A DNA stretch of 6,293 bases from Chromatiales bacterium (GTDB taxonomy: Bacteria > Pseudomonadota > Gammaproteobacteria > UBA6429 > Thiohalophilaceae): assembly GCA_027057985.1 (NCBI GenBank), contig JALUTJ010000066.1:1-6293 (forward strand), given 5' to 3'. The notes under the pieces are model-generated. The model was not told where the DNA came from. It ran no database searches and was given only the letters and a program-made list of their open reading frames with translations. Within the stretch, counting starts at the first letter, position 1; each line of letters begins with the position of its first letter. A program made the position numbers and the translations under genes. Positions 1-6,225 of the stretch are shown here, in pieces.

Positions 1-1
1 A

Positions 2-55
2 ATTGCCCCGGCGGTGGAAAATGGCCTTTACCTGGTGCCGCGGGTCATTGAATAA
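2..55 (+). CDS. gatC: GatC C-terminus (partial): Asp/Glu-tRNA amidotransferase subunit C
   Basis: The window opens inside this gene, and only the last 17 codons and the TAA stop (53-55) are visible. The readable tail ends in LYLVPRVIE, the type of ending known for GatC, whose C-terminus commonly carries a VP(R/K)V-type motif. GatC is the small subunit that wraps around and stabilises the GatA-GatB pair in the amidotransferase. The call rests on this short tail plus the position directly before gatA and gatB in the usual CAB order. The gap to gatA is 103 nt, longer than is typical for a tightly coupled cluster. Nothing can be said about the start or the upstream promoter. Confidence 0.8.
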   Translation: MAPAVENGLYLVPRVIE

Positions 56-95
56 AAGCACTTTTTCACGCGCAGGCCGCCTACGATAAGTGACG

Positions 96-112
96 GGCCG
101 GGTAAGCCGGCC
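96..112. repeat. GC-rich inverted repeat in the gatC-gatA gap
   Basis: GGCCGG (96-101) and CCGGCC (107-112) form a perfect 6-bp stem around a 5-nt GTAAG loop. It lies between the gatC stop and the gatA start. An A-rich stretch follows rather than a run of T, so it is not a typical intrinsic terminator on the + strand. It could be a processing or stabilising hairpin in the gatCAB transcript, or simply a GC-rich chance palindrome. The function is inference. Confidence 0.4.
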
Positions 113-146
113 AGTAGAAATAAAAAAAGAGACAGAATTAATATAT

Positions 147-151
147 AAGAG
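147..151 (+). promoter_or_regulatory. Ribosome binding site that sets the gatA start
   Basis: AAGAG lies 7 nt before the ATG at 159. This supports the start at 159 over the in-frame GTG at 90. The 23 codons that the GTG would add run through the intergenic hairpin and do not look like a GatA N-terminus. Confidence 0.55.
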
Positions 152-158
152 TAAAAAC

Positions 159-1613
159 ATGCACAGCAAAACCCTTGCCGAACTGGCCGCCGCTTTAAAA
201 AATGGCGAATTCTCCAGTGAAGAACTGACAAAAAGTTTTCTGCAACGTATCCAGCAGCATGATGGTGACATCAACAGCTATATCACCGTGGACGAAGAAC
301 ATGCTCTGGCCCAGGCACGCGCCGCAGATGAAATGATTGCCGCGGGCAAGGCCGGCCCCTTAACCGGCATCCCGCTGGCACAAAAAGATATTTTCTGCAC
401 CAATGGCATTAAAACCAGCTGTGGTTCAAAAATGCTGGATAACTTTATTGCACCCTACGATGCCACCGTGATCGAAAAATTCAATCAGGCCGGCGTGGTG
501 ATGCTGGGTAAAACCAATATGGATGAATTTGCCATGGGCTCATCCAATGAAACCAGCTACTACGGCGGGGTAAAAAATCCCTGGAACGTGGACACCGTGC
601 CCGGTGGTTCCTCCGGTGGCTCCGCCGCCGCGGTGGCGGCCAGACTGGCACCGGCTGCCACCGGCACCGATACCGGTGGCTCGATTCGCCAGCCCGCCGC
701 CCTTTGTGGTGTTACCGGGCTCAAACCCAGCTATGGCAGGGTCTCACGTTACGGCATGATCGCCTTTGCTTCCAGTCTCGACCAGGCCGGCACCTTTACC
801 CGGAGCGCAGAAGATGCGGCCATGATGTTACAGGTCATGGCTGGTTTTGATGAAAAAGATTCCACCAGTATCGATCACCCGGTGGATGATTATGTGGCAG
901 GACTAAAGCAGGATTTGAAAGGACTGAAAATTGGCCTGCCAAAAGAATACTTTGGTGAAGGGCTGCAGCCAGGGGTGGCCGATGCAGTTAACCAGGCCAT
1001 TGCGGAGTATAAAAAACTCGGTGCCGAGGTAGTCGAGATCAGCCTGCCAAACTCACACCTTTCTGTTCCGGCCTACTATGTTATCGCCCCGGCAGAATGT
1101 TCTTCCAACCTGTCGCGTTTCGATGGTGTGCGATTCGGTTATCGTTGCGACGAGCCGAAAGACCTTGAAGATCTGTACAAGCGCAGCCGTGGTGAAGGCT
1201 TTGGTGATGAGGTCAAGCGCCGCATTATGATCGGTACCTATGCCCTTTCTGCCGGTTACTACGATGCCTATTATCTCAAGGCACAGAAAATCCGTCGTCT
1301 GATCAGTGATGATTTCAAACAGGCCTTTGAAAAGGTCGATGTCATTATGGGACCAACCACGCCGGAAGTGGCATTTAAGGCCGGTGAAAAATCTGGTGAC
1401 CCGGTTTCCATGTACCTGTCGGATATCTATACCATTGCCACCAACCTTGCCGGTTTACCGGGTATGTCGGTGCCCTGTGGCTTTGCCGATAATATGCCGG
1501 TGGGATTACAGATTATTGGTAACTACTTTGATGAAGCACGTTTACTCAATGTGGCACATCAGTACCAGCAGGTAACCGACTGGCATCAGCAGGTACCGGC
1601 TGCATATAAATAA
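159..1613 (+). CDS. gatA: GatA: Asp/Glu-tRNA(Asn/Gln) amidotransferase subunit A
   Basis: This is the glutaminase subunit of GatCAB in the cytoplasm. It releases ammonia from glutamine (or asparagine), and the ammonia is channelled to GatB to amidate Glu-tRNA(Gln) or Asp-tRNA(Asn). From the chosen ATG the protein has 484 residues, the usual family size. The amidase-signature Ser-cisSer-Lys triad is visible: K76 in PLAQKD, S151 in GGSSGGS, and S175 in GTDTGGS. These correspond to K79, S154 and S178 of the Staphylococcus aureus enzyme. The glycine/serine-rich amidase signature spans about 145-180, and [11 protein letters not shown] near the C-terminus is also typical. The start at 159 (MHSKTLAEL) matches the family N-terminus and has an AAGAG site. 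gatB follows after 39 nt, so co-transcription is likely. No frameshift or missing key residue is seen. Confidence 0.96.
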   Translation: MHSKTLAELAAALKNGEFSSEELTKSFLQRIQQHDGDINSYITVDEEHALAQARAADEMIAAGKAGPLTGIPLAQKDIFCTNGIKTSCGSKMLDNFIAPYDATVIEKFNQAGVVMLGKTNMDEFAMGSSNETSYYGGVKNPWNVDTVPGGSSGGSAAAVAARLAPAATGTDTGGSIRQPAALCGVTGLKPSYGRVSRYGMIAFASSLDQAGTFTRSAEDAAMMLQVMAGFDEKDSTSIDHPVDDYVAGLKQDLKGLKIGLPKEYFGEGLQPGVADAVNQAIAEYKKLGAEVVEISLPNSHLSVPAYYVIAPAECSSNLSRFDGVRFGYRCDEPKDLEDLYKRSRGEGFGDEVKRRIMIGTYALSAGYYDAYYLKAQKIRRLISDDFKQAFEKVDVIMGPTTPEVAFKAGEKSGDPVSMYLSDIYTIATNLAGLPGMSVPCGFADNMPVGLQIIGNYFDEARLLNVAHQYQQVTDWHQQVPAAYK

Positions 1614-1652
1614 GAATAAGCAACGCAATTTTTAGATTTAAGGTTTTAAATT

Positions 1653-3086
1653 ATGGAATGGGAAACAGTCATTGGTTTAGAGATTCACACTCAGCTTGCC
1701 ACCAAAAGTAAAATCTTTTCCGGTGCCGCAACGGCCTATGGTGCCGAGCCGAATACCCAGGCCTGTGCGGTTGACCTTGGCCTGCCAGGTGTCTTGCCGG
1801 TACTGAATAAAGAAGTGCTCAATATGGCCATCAAGTTTGGTCTTGCGCTTGATGCCGAGATCACGCCGTTATCTGTTTTTGCACGCAAAAATTATTTTTA
1901 TCCTGATCTACCCAAGGGCTATCAGATCAGCCAGATGGATTTTCCCATCGTTGGCAAGGGTTCATTAACGATTGAACTTGATGATGGCAGCACTAAAGTG
2001 ATTGGTGTCACCCGTGCCCATCTTGAAGAAGATGCCGGTAAATCCCTGCACGAAGATTTTCATGGTATGACCGGCATCGATCTCAACCGCGCAGGCACCC
2101 CGTTACTGGAAATCGTCTCCGAGCCGGATATGCGTTCGGCAAAAGAAGCCGTTGCCTATATGCGCAAGATGCATTCGCTGGTGCGTTATATCGGCATCAG
2201 TGACGGCAATATGCAGGAAGGTTCTTTCCGTTGTGATGCCAATGTCTCGGTTCGACCCAAAGGCCAGCAGGAATTTGGTACCCGTACTGAACTGAAAAAC
2301 ATCAACTCCTTCCGTTTCGTCGAGCGTGCCATCAATATCGAGGTGGAACGCCAGATCGATGTGCTTGAATCCGGTGGCAGCGTGGTGCAGGAAACACGGC
2401 TCTATGATGCCGATCGAGATGAAACCCGTTCCATGCGTTCCAAGGAAGAAGCCAATGATTACCGTTACTTCCCGGATCCCGACCTGTTACCGGTTGAAGT
2501 GACAGAAGAACATATCGAAAAGATTCGTGCCACCCTGCCGGAACTGCCGGATGCAAAGAAAGCCCGCTTTATGCAAAGCTTCTCCTTAAAAGCCGAAGAT
2601 GCGGCCAAGCTGGTTGCTACGCGCGAGGTTGCTGAATATTTTGAAAGTGTTGCCGATCAATCTGGTGATGCACGCCTTGCAGCAAACTGGGTAATGGGTG
2701 AACTCTCGGCCTACCTCAACAAACAGGAAATGGATATCAGCGATAGCCCGGTCAGCGCCGATATGCTGGCACTGCTGTTAAAACGTGTCACCGATAACAC
2801 CATTTCGGGCAAGATAGCCAAGCAGGTCTTCGAAGCATTGTGGAATGGTGAAGGCAAAGATGCAGATGAGATCATTGAAAACAAAGGACTCAAGCAGATT
2901 ACCGATAGCAGTGCAATCGAGGCCATTGTTGATGAAGTCATCGCCGCCAACCCGGAACAGGTTGAACAGTTCAAGGCCGGTAAGGAAAAAGTACTGGGAT
3001 TCTTTGTTGGTCAGTGCATGAAGGCCTCGAAAGGCAAGGCTAACCCGGGTCAGTTAAACCAGCTGATTCGAGATAAATTAAAGTAA
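1653..3086 (+). CDS. gatB: GatB: Asp/Glu-tRNA(Asn/Gln) amidotransferase subunit B
   Basis: This is the kinase/transamidase subunit of GatCAB. It phosphorylates the mischarged Glu or Asp on the tRNA with ATP and then replaces the phosphate with ammonia delivered from GatA. The 477 residues fit the family. The N-terminal catalytic cradle (about 1-290) opens with [13 protein letters not shown]. It carries the diagnostic [19 protein letters not shown] block (76-94), [15 protein letters not shown] (146-160), [12 protein letters not shown] (193-204), ELKNINSF (213-220) and [12 protein letters not shown] (269-280). A helical linker follows, then the C-terminal tRNA-binding YqeY-like domain (about 330-477), which ends in [13 protein letters not shown]. 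The ATG at 1653 has AAGG (1640-1643) 9 nt upstream. It completes the gatCAB set. GatCAB commonly implies that glutaminyl- and/or asparaginyl-tRNA is made indirectly, but which one cannot be told from this window. Confidence 0.97.
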   Translation: MEWETVIGLEIHTQLATKSKIFSGAATAYGAEPNTQACAVDLGLPGVLPVLNKEVLNMAIKFGLALDAEITPLSVFARKNYFYPDLPKGYQISQMDFPIVGKGSLTIELDDGSTKVIGVTRAHLEEDAGKSLHEDFHGMTGIDLNRAGTPLLEIVSEPDMRSAKEAVAYMRKMHSLVRYIGISDGNMQEGSFRCDANVSVRPKGQQEFGTRTELKNINSFRFVERAINIEVERQIDVLESGGSVVQETRLYDADRDETRSMRSKEEANDYRYFPDPDLLPVEVTEEHIEKIRATLPELPDAKKARFMQSFSLKAEDAAKLVATREVAEYFESVADQSGDARLAANWVMGELSAYLNKQEMDISDSPVSADMLALLLKRVTDNTISGKIAKQVFEALWNGEGKDADEIIENKGLKQITDSSAIEAIVDEVIAANPEQVEQFKAGKEKVLGFFVGQCMKASKGKANPGQLNQLIRDKLK

Positions 3087-3111
3087 AACCGGCTTCCCCC
3101 ACCGGATTTTA
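3084..3111 (+). terminator. Imperfect terminator-like hairpin after gatB
   Basis: TAAAACCGG (3084-3092) and CCGGATTTTA (3102-3111) can pair as four G-C pairs and five A-T pairs around a C-rich 9-nt loop, with one bulged A at 3106. The descending arm ends in TTTTA, giving a short U tract. It overlaps the gatB stop codon. The stem is weak because of the bulge, so it may be a leaky or bidirectional terminator of the gatCAB transcript. The position, just before a new apparent transcription unit, supports the call. Confidence 0.45.
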
Positions 3112-3141
3112 CTGCTAAGCTAAAAGATAAATTTTATGTAA

Positions 3142-3160
3142 AGTAATAGCAGACATTACT
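3142..3160. repeat. Inverted repeat AGTAAT-N7-ATTACT upstream of the cyclase gene
   Basis: AGTAAT (3142-3147) and ATTACT (3155-3160) are perfect inverted arms with a 7-nt spacer, centred about 32 bp before the TTG start at 3183. The layout suits a dimeric regulator's operator or a weak leader hairpin. I do not recognise it as a named binding site, and the surrounding 3087-3182 region is AT-rich, so chance is possible. No convincing -35/-10 pair could be fixed nearby, although this gap is where a promoter for the following three genes would be expected. Confidence 0.3.
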
Positions 3161-3170
3161 GAATCTTACC

Positions 3171-3174
3171 GGGG
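3171..3174 (+). promoter_or_regulatory. Weak ribosome binding site for a TTG start
   Basis: GGGG lies 8 nt before the TTG at 3183. The reading frame has an in-frame TAG at 3147-3149 and no ATG or GTG between it and the TTG. The first in-frame ATG would delete three of the predicted membrane segments. TTG is therefore the best start. Confidence 0.45.
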
Positions 3175-3182
3175 TTATATTT

Positions 3183-4307
3183 TTGTCGTATTCAATTGAA
3201 GATAATCATGAGTTTGATTTACTGGTAAAGCAGGACAAGTTACAACTACTTTATAGCCAGTCTTTTCCTTCAACGTATTTCAGCCTGTTTACCGCCTTTA
3301 TCTATGCCGGGATTATCTGGGGCAAGATAGATTCCACCTATATCTATGGCTGGTTAACTGCTGTCGTTATCACTACTCTGATACGCCTGACATTGTTTTT
3401 TACTTATAAAAAGCAAAACCCACAGGATGCAGACATTTTAAAATGGGAAAAACCCTATTTTGCCTCCCTGATGCTGGCGGTAGCAATATGGAGTATTGGC
3501 ATTGTTATGATTGCCTATCGCCTGCCTTTTCTTTACCAGGTCATTAGCTTTCTGATTATGCTGGGGATGGCGGGTGCTGCGCTGACCGTCTATTCGGCCA
3601 TACGCTATTTTTCCAGTCTTGCGGTATTGGGGGTATTAACACCTGTTATAATTCTTTTTGTTTATATCGGTAACCGTACTTCATTACTCATCGCTCTGAC
3701 CGGGCTTATTTTTCTGGTTTCAGCATTACGCGCCACGCGGATACTCTCCCATAACCTGCATTACAGCTATATGCTGACCCATGCCCTGAGCCGGGCAAAA
3801 GAAGAAGCCGAACGTCTGGCCAGCATCGACATGCTGACCGGGCTGAATAATCGTCGTGCCTTTACCGAGCAGGCCAATGTTCAGGTGGAATACTGTAAAC
3901 GTTATGAACATCCGGTGGCGGCGCTGGTACTGGATGCAGATCACTTCAAGAAAATCAATGACAGCCGCGGGCATGCCGCCGGTGATATTGCACTACAAAA
4001 CCTGGCCCGGACTCTCCAGAAAATTACCCGCAGTTCTGATATTATTGGTCGAATCGGTGGTGAGGAATTCGCGGTGCTGCTGTCGAATACTGAAGAAAAG
4101 GAAGCCCTGCTGGTTGCAGAAAAACTGCGTAAGTGGATTGCCGATCATCCGGTCAATATCAACGATGATTACTTTTCCATTACCGTCAGCATCGGGGTGG
4201 CGACCGACCACGATTATAATCTGGAAAAATTACTTAACCGGGCTGATGAAGCCATGTACCAGGCCAAGCAGTCCGGACGTAATCGGGTGATACTGGCAAA
4301 AAAATAA
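3183..4307 (+). CDS. Membrane-bound diguanylate cyclase (GGDEF domain)
   Basis: This enzyme probably makes the second messenger cyclic di-GMP from two GTP at the inner membrane. The 374 residues divide into a hydrophobic sensor region and a cytoplasmic GGDEF domain. About six membrane segments are visible near residues 30-47, 55-75, 92-112, 117-137, 143-163 and 168-183. A charged helix (about 200-213) and the GGDEF domain (about 213-374) follow. The active site is GGEEF at 292-296. D251, N259 and D268 match the metal- and guanine-binding positions D327, N335 and D344 of PleD. The inhibitory I-site RSSD (283-286) sits five residues before GGEEF, as in PleD, so product feedback inhibition is expected. 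The membrane part matches no sensor family I can name with confidence (not clearly MASE1 or MASE2), so the signal is unknown. There is no EAL domain. The gene probably starts at TTG, and the hslO start follows after 7 nt. Confidence 0.92.
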   Translation: MSYSIEDNHEFDLLVKQDKLQLLYSQSFPSTYFSLFTAFIYAGIIWGKIDSTYIYGWLTAVVITTLIRLTLFFTYKKQNPQDADILKWEKPYFASLMLAVAIWSIGIVMIAYRLPFLYQVISFLIMLGMAGAALTVYSAIRYFSSLAVLGVLTPVIILFVYIGNRTSLLIALTGLIFLVSALRATRILSHNLHYSYMLTHALSRAKEEAERLASIDMLTGLNNRRAFTEQANVQVEYCKRYEHPVAALVLDADHFKKINDSRGHAAGDIALQNLARTLQKITRSSDIIGRIGGEEFAVLLSNTEEKEALLVAEKLRKWIADHPVNINDDYFSITVSIGVATDHDYNLEKLLNRADEAMYQAKQSGRNRVILAKK

Positions 4308-4314
4308 AGCTGCA

Positions 4315-5208
4315 ATGAAAGATATCTTACAACGATTTATATTTGAAAATTTTCCAGTACGCGGTGAACTGGTGCATCTTGATGCCACCTATCAGGCTGT
4401 GCTGGAAAAACATGATTACCCGCCACGGGTACAGAAAGTACTGGGCGAACTGATGGCAGCGGTCAGTCTTCTGATTGCTACATTGAAATTCAAAGGCCGA
4501 CTGATCGCACAGGTACAGGGTAATGGCCCGGTTAAGCTGCTGGTAGTCGAAGGCTCCAGTGAAAAGACCCTGCGAGCGATGGCAAGTTTTAAAGAAGATA
4601 TAGCGGACGATGAAAGCCTGCATTCTCTGTTTGGTGATGCGCGACTGGTGATTACCCTTGAACCGGAAAAGGGTGAACGCTACCAGGGCATTGTTTCTCT
4701 TGAAGGTGAAAACCTCGCCGCTGCACTCAGCGATTACCTGGTACGCTCTGAACAACTGGATACCGACCTGTGGCTGTTTGCCAATGAGCAGGTAGCTGCC
4801 GGGCTGCTGATTCAGAAACTGCCGGAAACCGAGAAAACAAAATCAAACATCATTTCCTTTGGCGATGTAGAAGCATGGAATCGGATTCAGCAACTTTCTG
4901 CCACCATTACCGATGAAGAACTGTTCAAGCTGGATGCTGCCACGATTATACATCGTCTTTACCATGAAGAAGATGTACGGGTATTCGAACAAGAGTACAT
5001 CAGCTTCCGTTGTAGCTGCTCACACCAGCGTGTTGCCAGTATGTTACGTTCCCTCGGTGAAGATGAAGTCAGGGATATGATAAAGGAACTCGGCACCATC
5101 GAAGTGGCCTGCGAGTTCTGTAATCACAAGTATTATTTTGATGCCGTGGATGCGGAGCAGCTGTTTGCTTCTACACTGCCACATAACCCACCGATAACCG
5201 AGCAATAA
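4315..5208 (+). CDS. hslO: Hsp33 redox-regulated holdase chaperone
   Basis: Hsp33 is a cytoplasmic ATP-independent holdase that is switched on when oxidation (peroxide plus unfolding, or bleach) removes its zinc and forms disulfides. The 297-residue protein resembles E. coli Hsp33 (about 290). An N-terminal substrate-binding domain (about 1-175) opens with RFIFENFPVRGELV and includes HDYP, ATLKFKG and GERYQGIV. A linker region and the LYHEEDVRVF segment (215-224) come next. The C-terminal zinc switch has CxC at C233/C235 and CxxC at C266/C269, so all four redox cysteines are present and spaced as in E. coli (232/234/265/268). The ATG at 4315 is the only reasonable start, because an in-frame TGA lies at 4288-4290. 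No strong ribosome site is seen, so translation may be coupled to the cyclase gene, whose stop is 7 nt upstream. moeB follows after 2 nt. Confidence 0.96.
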   Translation: MKDILQRFIFENFPVRGELVHLDATYQAVLEKHDYPPRVQKVLGELMAAVSLLIATLKFKGRLIAQVQGNGPVKLLVVEGSSEKTLRAMASFKEDIADDESLHSLFGDARLVITLEPEKGERYQGIVSLEGENLAAALSDYLVRSEQLDTDLWLFANEQVAAGLLIQKLPETEKTKSNIISFGDVEAWNRIQQLSATITDEELFKLDAATIIHRLYHEEDVRVFEQEYISFRCSCSHQRVASMLRSLGEDEVRDMIKELGTIEVACEFCNHKYYFDAVDAEQLFASTLPHNPPITEQ

Positions 5209-5210
5209 GC

Positions 5211-5975
5211 ATGGGGATGAACGACGAACAGTTACTTCGCTATAGTCGTCAGATCATGCTGCCGCAAATCGATGTTGCGGGGCAGGAAAAATTACTCGCA
5301 TCAAGTGCATTGATCATAGGCATGGGCGGGCTGGGATCACCCGTTGCTATGTATCTTGCCGCAGCCGGGGTCGGTCATCTTGTCATCGTCGATGATGATG
5401 TGGTGGAACTATCCAACCTGCAGCGCCAGATCGTACATACTCATGCTGATATTGGGATTGATAAGGTTATTTCGGCAAAACGTCAACTTGAAAAACTGAA
5501 CCCGGATATTCGCATTACCACAATTAAGCAGCGCCTTGAAGGTGAAGCACTCGATGTACAGATCAGTGCTGTCGATATTGTTATCGATGGTAGCGATAAC
5601 TTTTCCACGCGCTTTGCCCTCAACGAAGCCTGCCAGAAAAATCATACCCCGCTGGTTTCCGGTGCCGCGATTCGTATGGAAGGGCAGGTCAGCGTTTTCA
5701 ATATGCAACCGGACAGTCCCTGCTACCGTTGCCTGTATCGGGATGAAGGAGAGCTGGATACCAGTTGCAGCAACAACGGCGTACTGGCACCGGTAGTGGG
5801 TATAATCGGTTCGGTACAGGCCACCGAGGCCATCAAGGTATTGCTGGGTATCGGCGAAACACTGGATGGAAAACTGCTACTGCTCGATGCACTGCACATG
5901 GAATGGCGCACATTAAAACTGAAAAAAGATCCCGCCTGCCCGGTTTGCGGAAAAGCTCATGATCAGGGGATATAA
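5211..5975 (+). CDS. moeB: MoeB/ThiF/HesA-family adenylyltransferase (probable MoeB)
   Basis: E1-like enzymes of this family adenylate the C-terminal glycine of a ubiquitin-like sulfur carrier (MoaD for molybdopterin, ThiS for thiamine). The 254 residues are typical of the short form without a rhodanese domain. The nucleotide site shows GMGGLG (37-42), acidic residues at 61-63, R13, R72 in NLQRQ, K85 and D129. These sit one position before R14, R73, K86 and D130 of E. coli MoeB. Zinc ligands are CYRC (C171, C174) and CPVC (C243, C246). C186 aligns with the sulfur-handling cysteine of ThiF, in a region where MoeB also has a Cys. The block SGAAIRMEGQ (150-159) is close to E. coli MoeB, hence the name. 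No moaD, thiS or moaE is nearby, so a ThiF-type or dual role cannot be excluded. ATG at 5211 follows the hslO stop by 2 nt. A second in-frame ATG at 5217 is possible. Confidence 0.82.
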   Translation: MGMNDEQLLRYSRQIMLPQIDVAGQEKLLASSALIIGMGGLGSPVAMYLAAAGVGHLVIVDDDVVELSNLQRQIVHTHADIGIDKVISAKRQLEKLNPDIRITTIKQRLEGEALDVQISAVDIVIDGSDNFSTRFALNEACQKNHTPLVSGAAIRMEGQVSVFNMQPDSPCYRCLYRDEGELDTSCSNNGVLAPVVGIIGSVQATEAIKVLLGIGETLDGKLLLLDALHMEWRTLKLKKDPACPVCGKAHDQGI

Positions 5976-5990
5976 AACAATAAATCCCTA

Positions 5991-6199
5991 CCTGGTCCCT
6001 TCTCCCTCAGGGAAATAACATGCAGAGAGATACAAAACCAGGTTCCTTGTCCATCAGGGAGATATCATGAGAGGGATGCAAAACCAGATCCCTTCTCCCT
6101 CAGGGAAATAACATGCAGAGGGATACAAAACCAGGTTCCTTGTCCATCAGGGAGATATCATGAGAGAGATGCAAAACCAGATCCCTTCTCCCTCAGGGA
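5991..6199. repeat. Nested tandem repeat array: 93-bp units made of alternating 47/46-bp half-units
   Basis: Unit 1 is 5991-6083 and unit 2 is 6084-6176, both 93 bp. By hand alignment they differ at only 4 positions. A third copy begins at 6177 and matches for 23 bp (to 6199) before diverging into a REP-like tail. Each unit is itself a duplication of a half-unit: A (5991-6037, 6084-6130, 47 bp) and B (6038-6083, 6131-6176, 46 bp). A and B align along their whole length with about eight mismatches and a one-base gap. Every half-unit begins with CC(A/T)GG-like sequence, contains (C/A)TCAGGGA, and ends in (A/G)CAAAA. All are in direct orientation. In A, TCCCT-C-AGGGA is palindromic. The ordering (ABAB) indicates that A and B diverged first and the AB pair was duplicated recently. 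The function is unknown. Confidence 0.9.
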
Positions 6200-6219
6200 G
6201 AAGGTTAGGATGAGGGGAT
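6181..6219. repeat. REP-like palindromic element closing the array
   Basis: CCTTCTCCCT (6184-6193) and AGGGAGAAGG (6195-6204) are perfect 10-bp inverted arms around a single C, forming at least an 8-9 bp hairpin with a small loop. A TTAGGATGAGGGG tail (6205-6217) follows. The outer ATCCC (6181-6185) and GGGAT (6215-6219) are also complementary. From memory, this hairpin plus G-rich tail resembles the repeated extragenic palindromes (CCCTCTCCC...GGGAGAGGG followed by a GGGTGAGGG-type tail) found in many copies in several bacterial genomes. Known REP families are dispersed by RAYT tyrosine transposases, but none is encoded here. As the last element of the array it may be the intact parent of the A half-units, which share its left arm. 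It might also help end or stabilise the moeB transcript. Confidence 0.6.
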
Positions 6220-6225
6220 AAAAAA

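Noticed and set aside
90..158. GTG-initiated N-terminal extension of GatA (23 extra residues)
   Set aside because: The extension crosses a palindromic intergenic stretch and is unlike GatA N-termini. The ATG at 159 has a proper ribosome site and gives the family-typical beginning MHSKTLAEL.
1306..1575. Overlapping + strand open frame inside gatA, and similar open frames inside the cyclase (3856-4290) and moeB (5536-5796)
   Set aside because: They lie wholly within well-supported genes in another frame, have no ribosome sites of note and give compositionally odd peptides. They are frame shadows.
3087..3182. A sigma-70 promoter for the cyclase-hslO-moeB unit
   Set aside because: A TATGTA-like -10 near 3135 can be proposed, but no -35 with suitable spacing fits. 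A promoter is expected here but cannot be placed from sequence alone.
4327..4755. 142-residue antisense open frame across hslO
   Set aside because: The opposite strand encodes a clear Hsp33 with all key residues. The antisense peptide shows no recognisable motif and reflects codon bias of the real gene.
5991..6199. CRISPR array
   Set aside because: There are regularly spaced similar segments, but nothing between them is unique. The A and B segments alternate and the 93-bp units are nearly identical, so no spacers exist.
6181..6219. Rho-independent terminator for moeB
   Set aside because: The hairpin is strong, but on the + strand it is followed by a G/A-rich tail and a run of A, not T. On the minus strand there is no immediate T run either. 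It is better described as a REP-like element.
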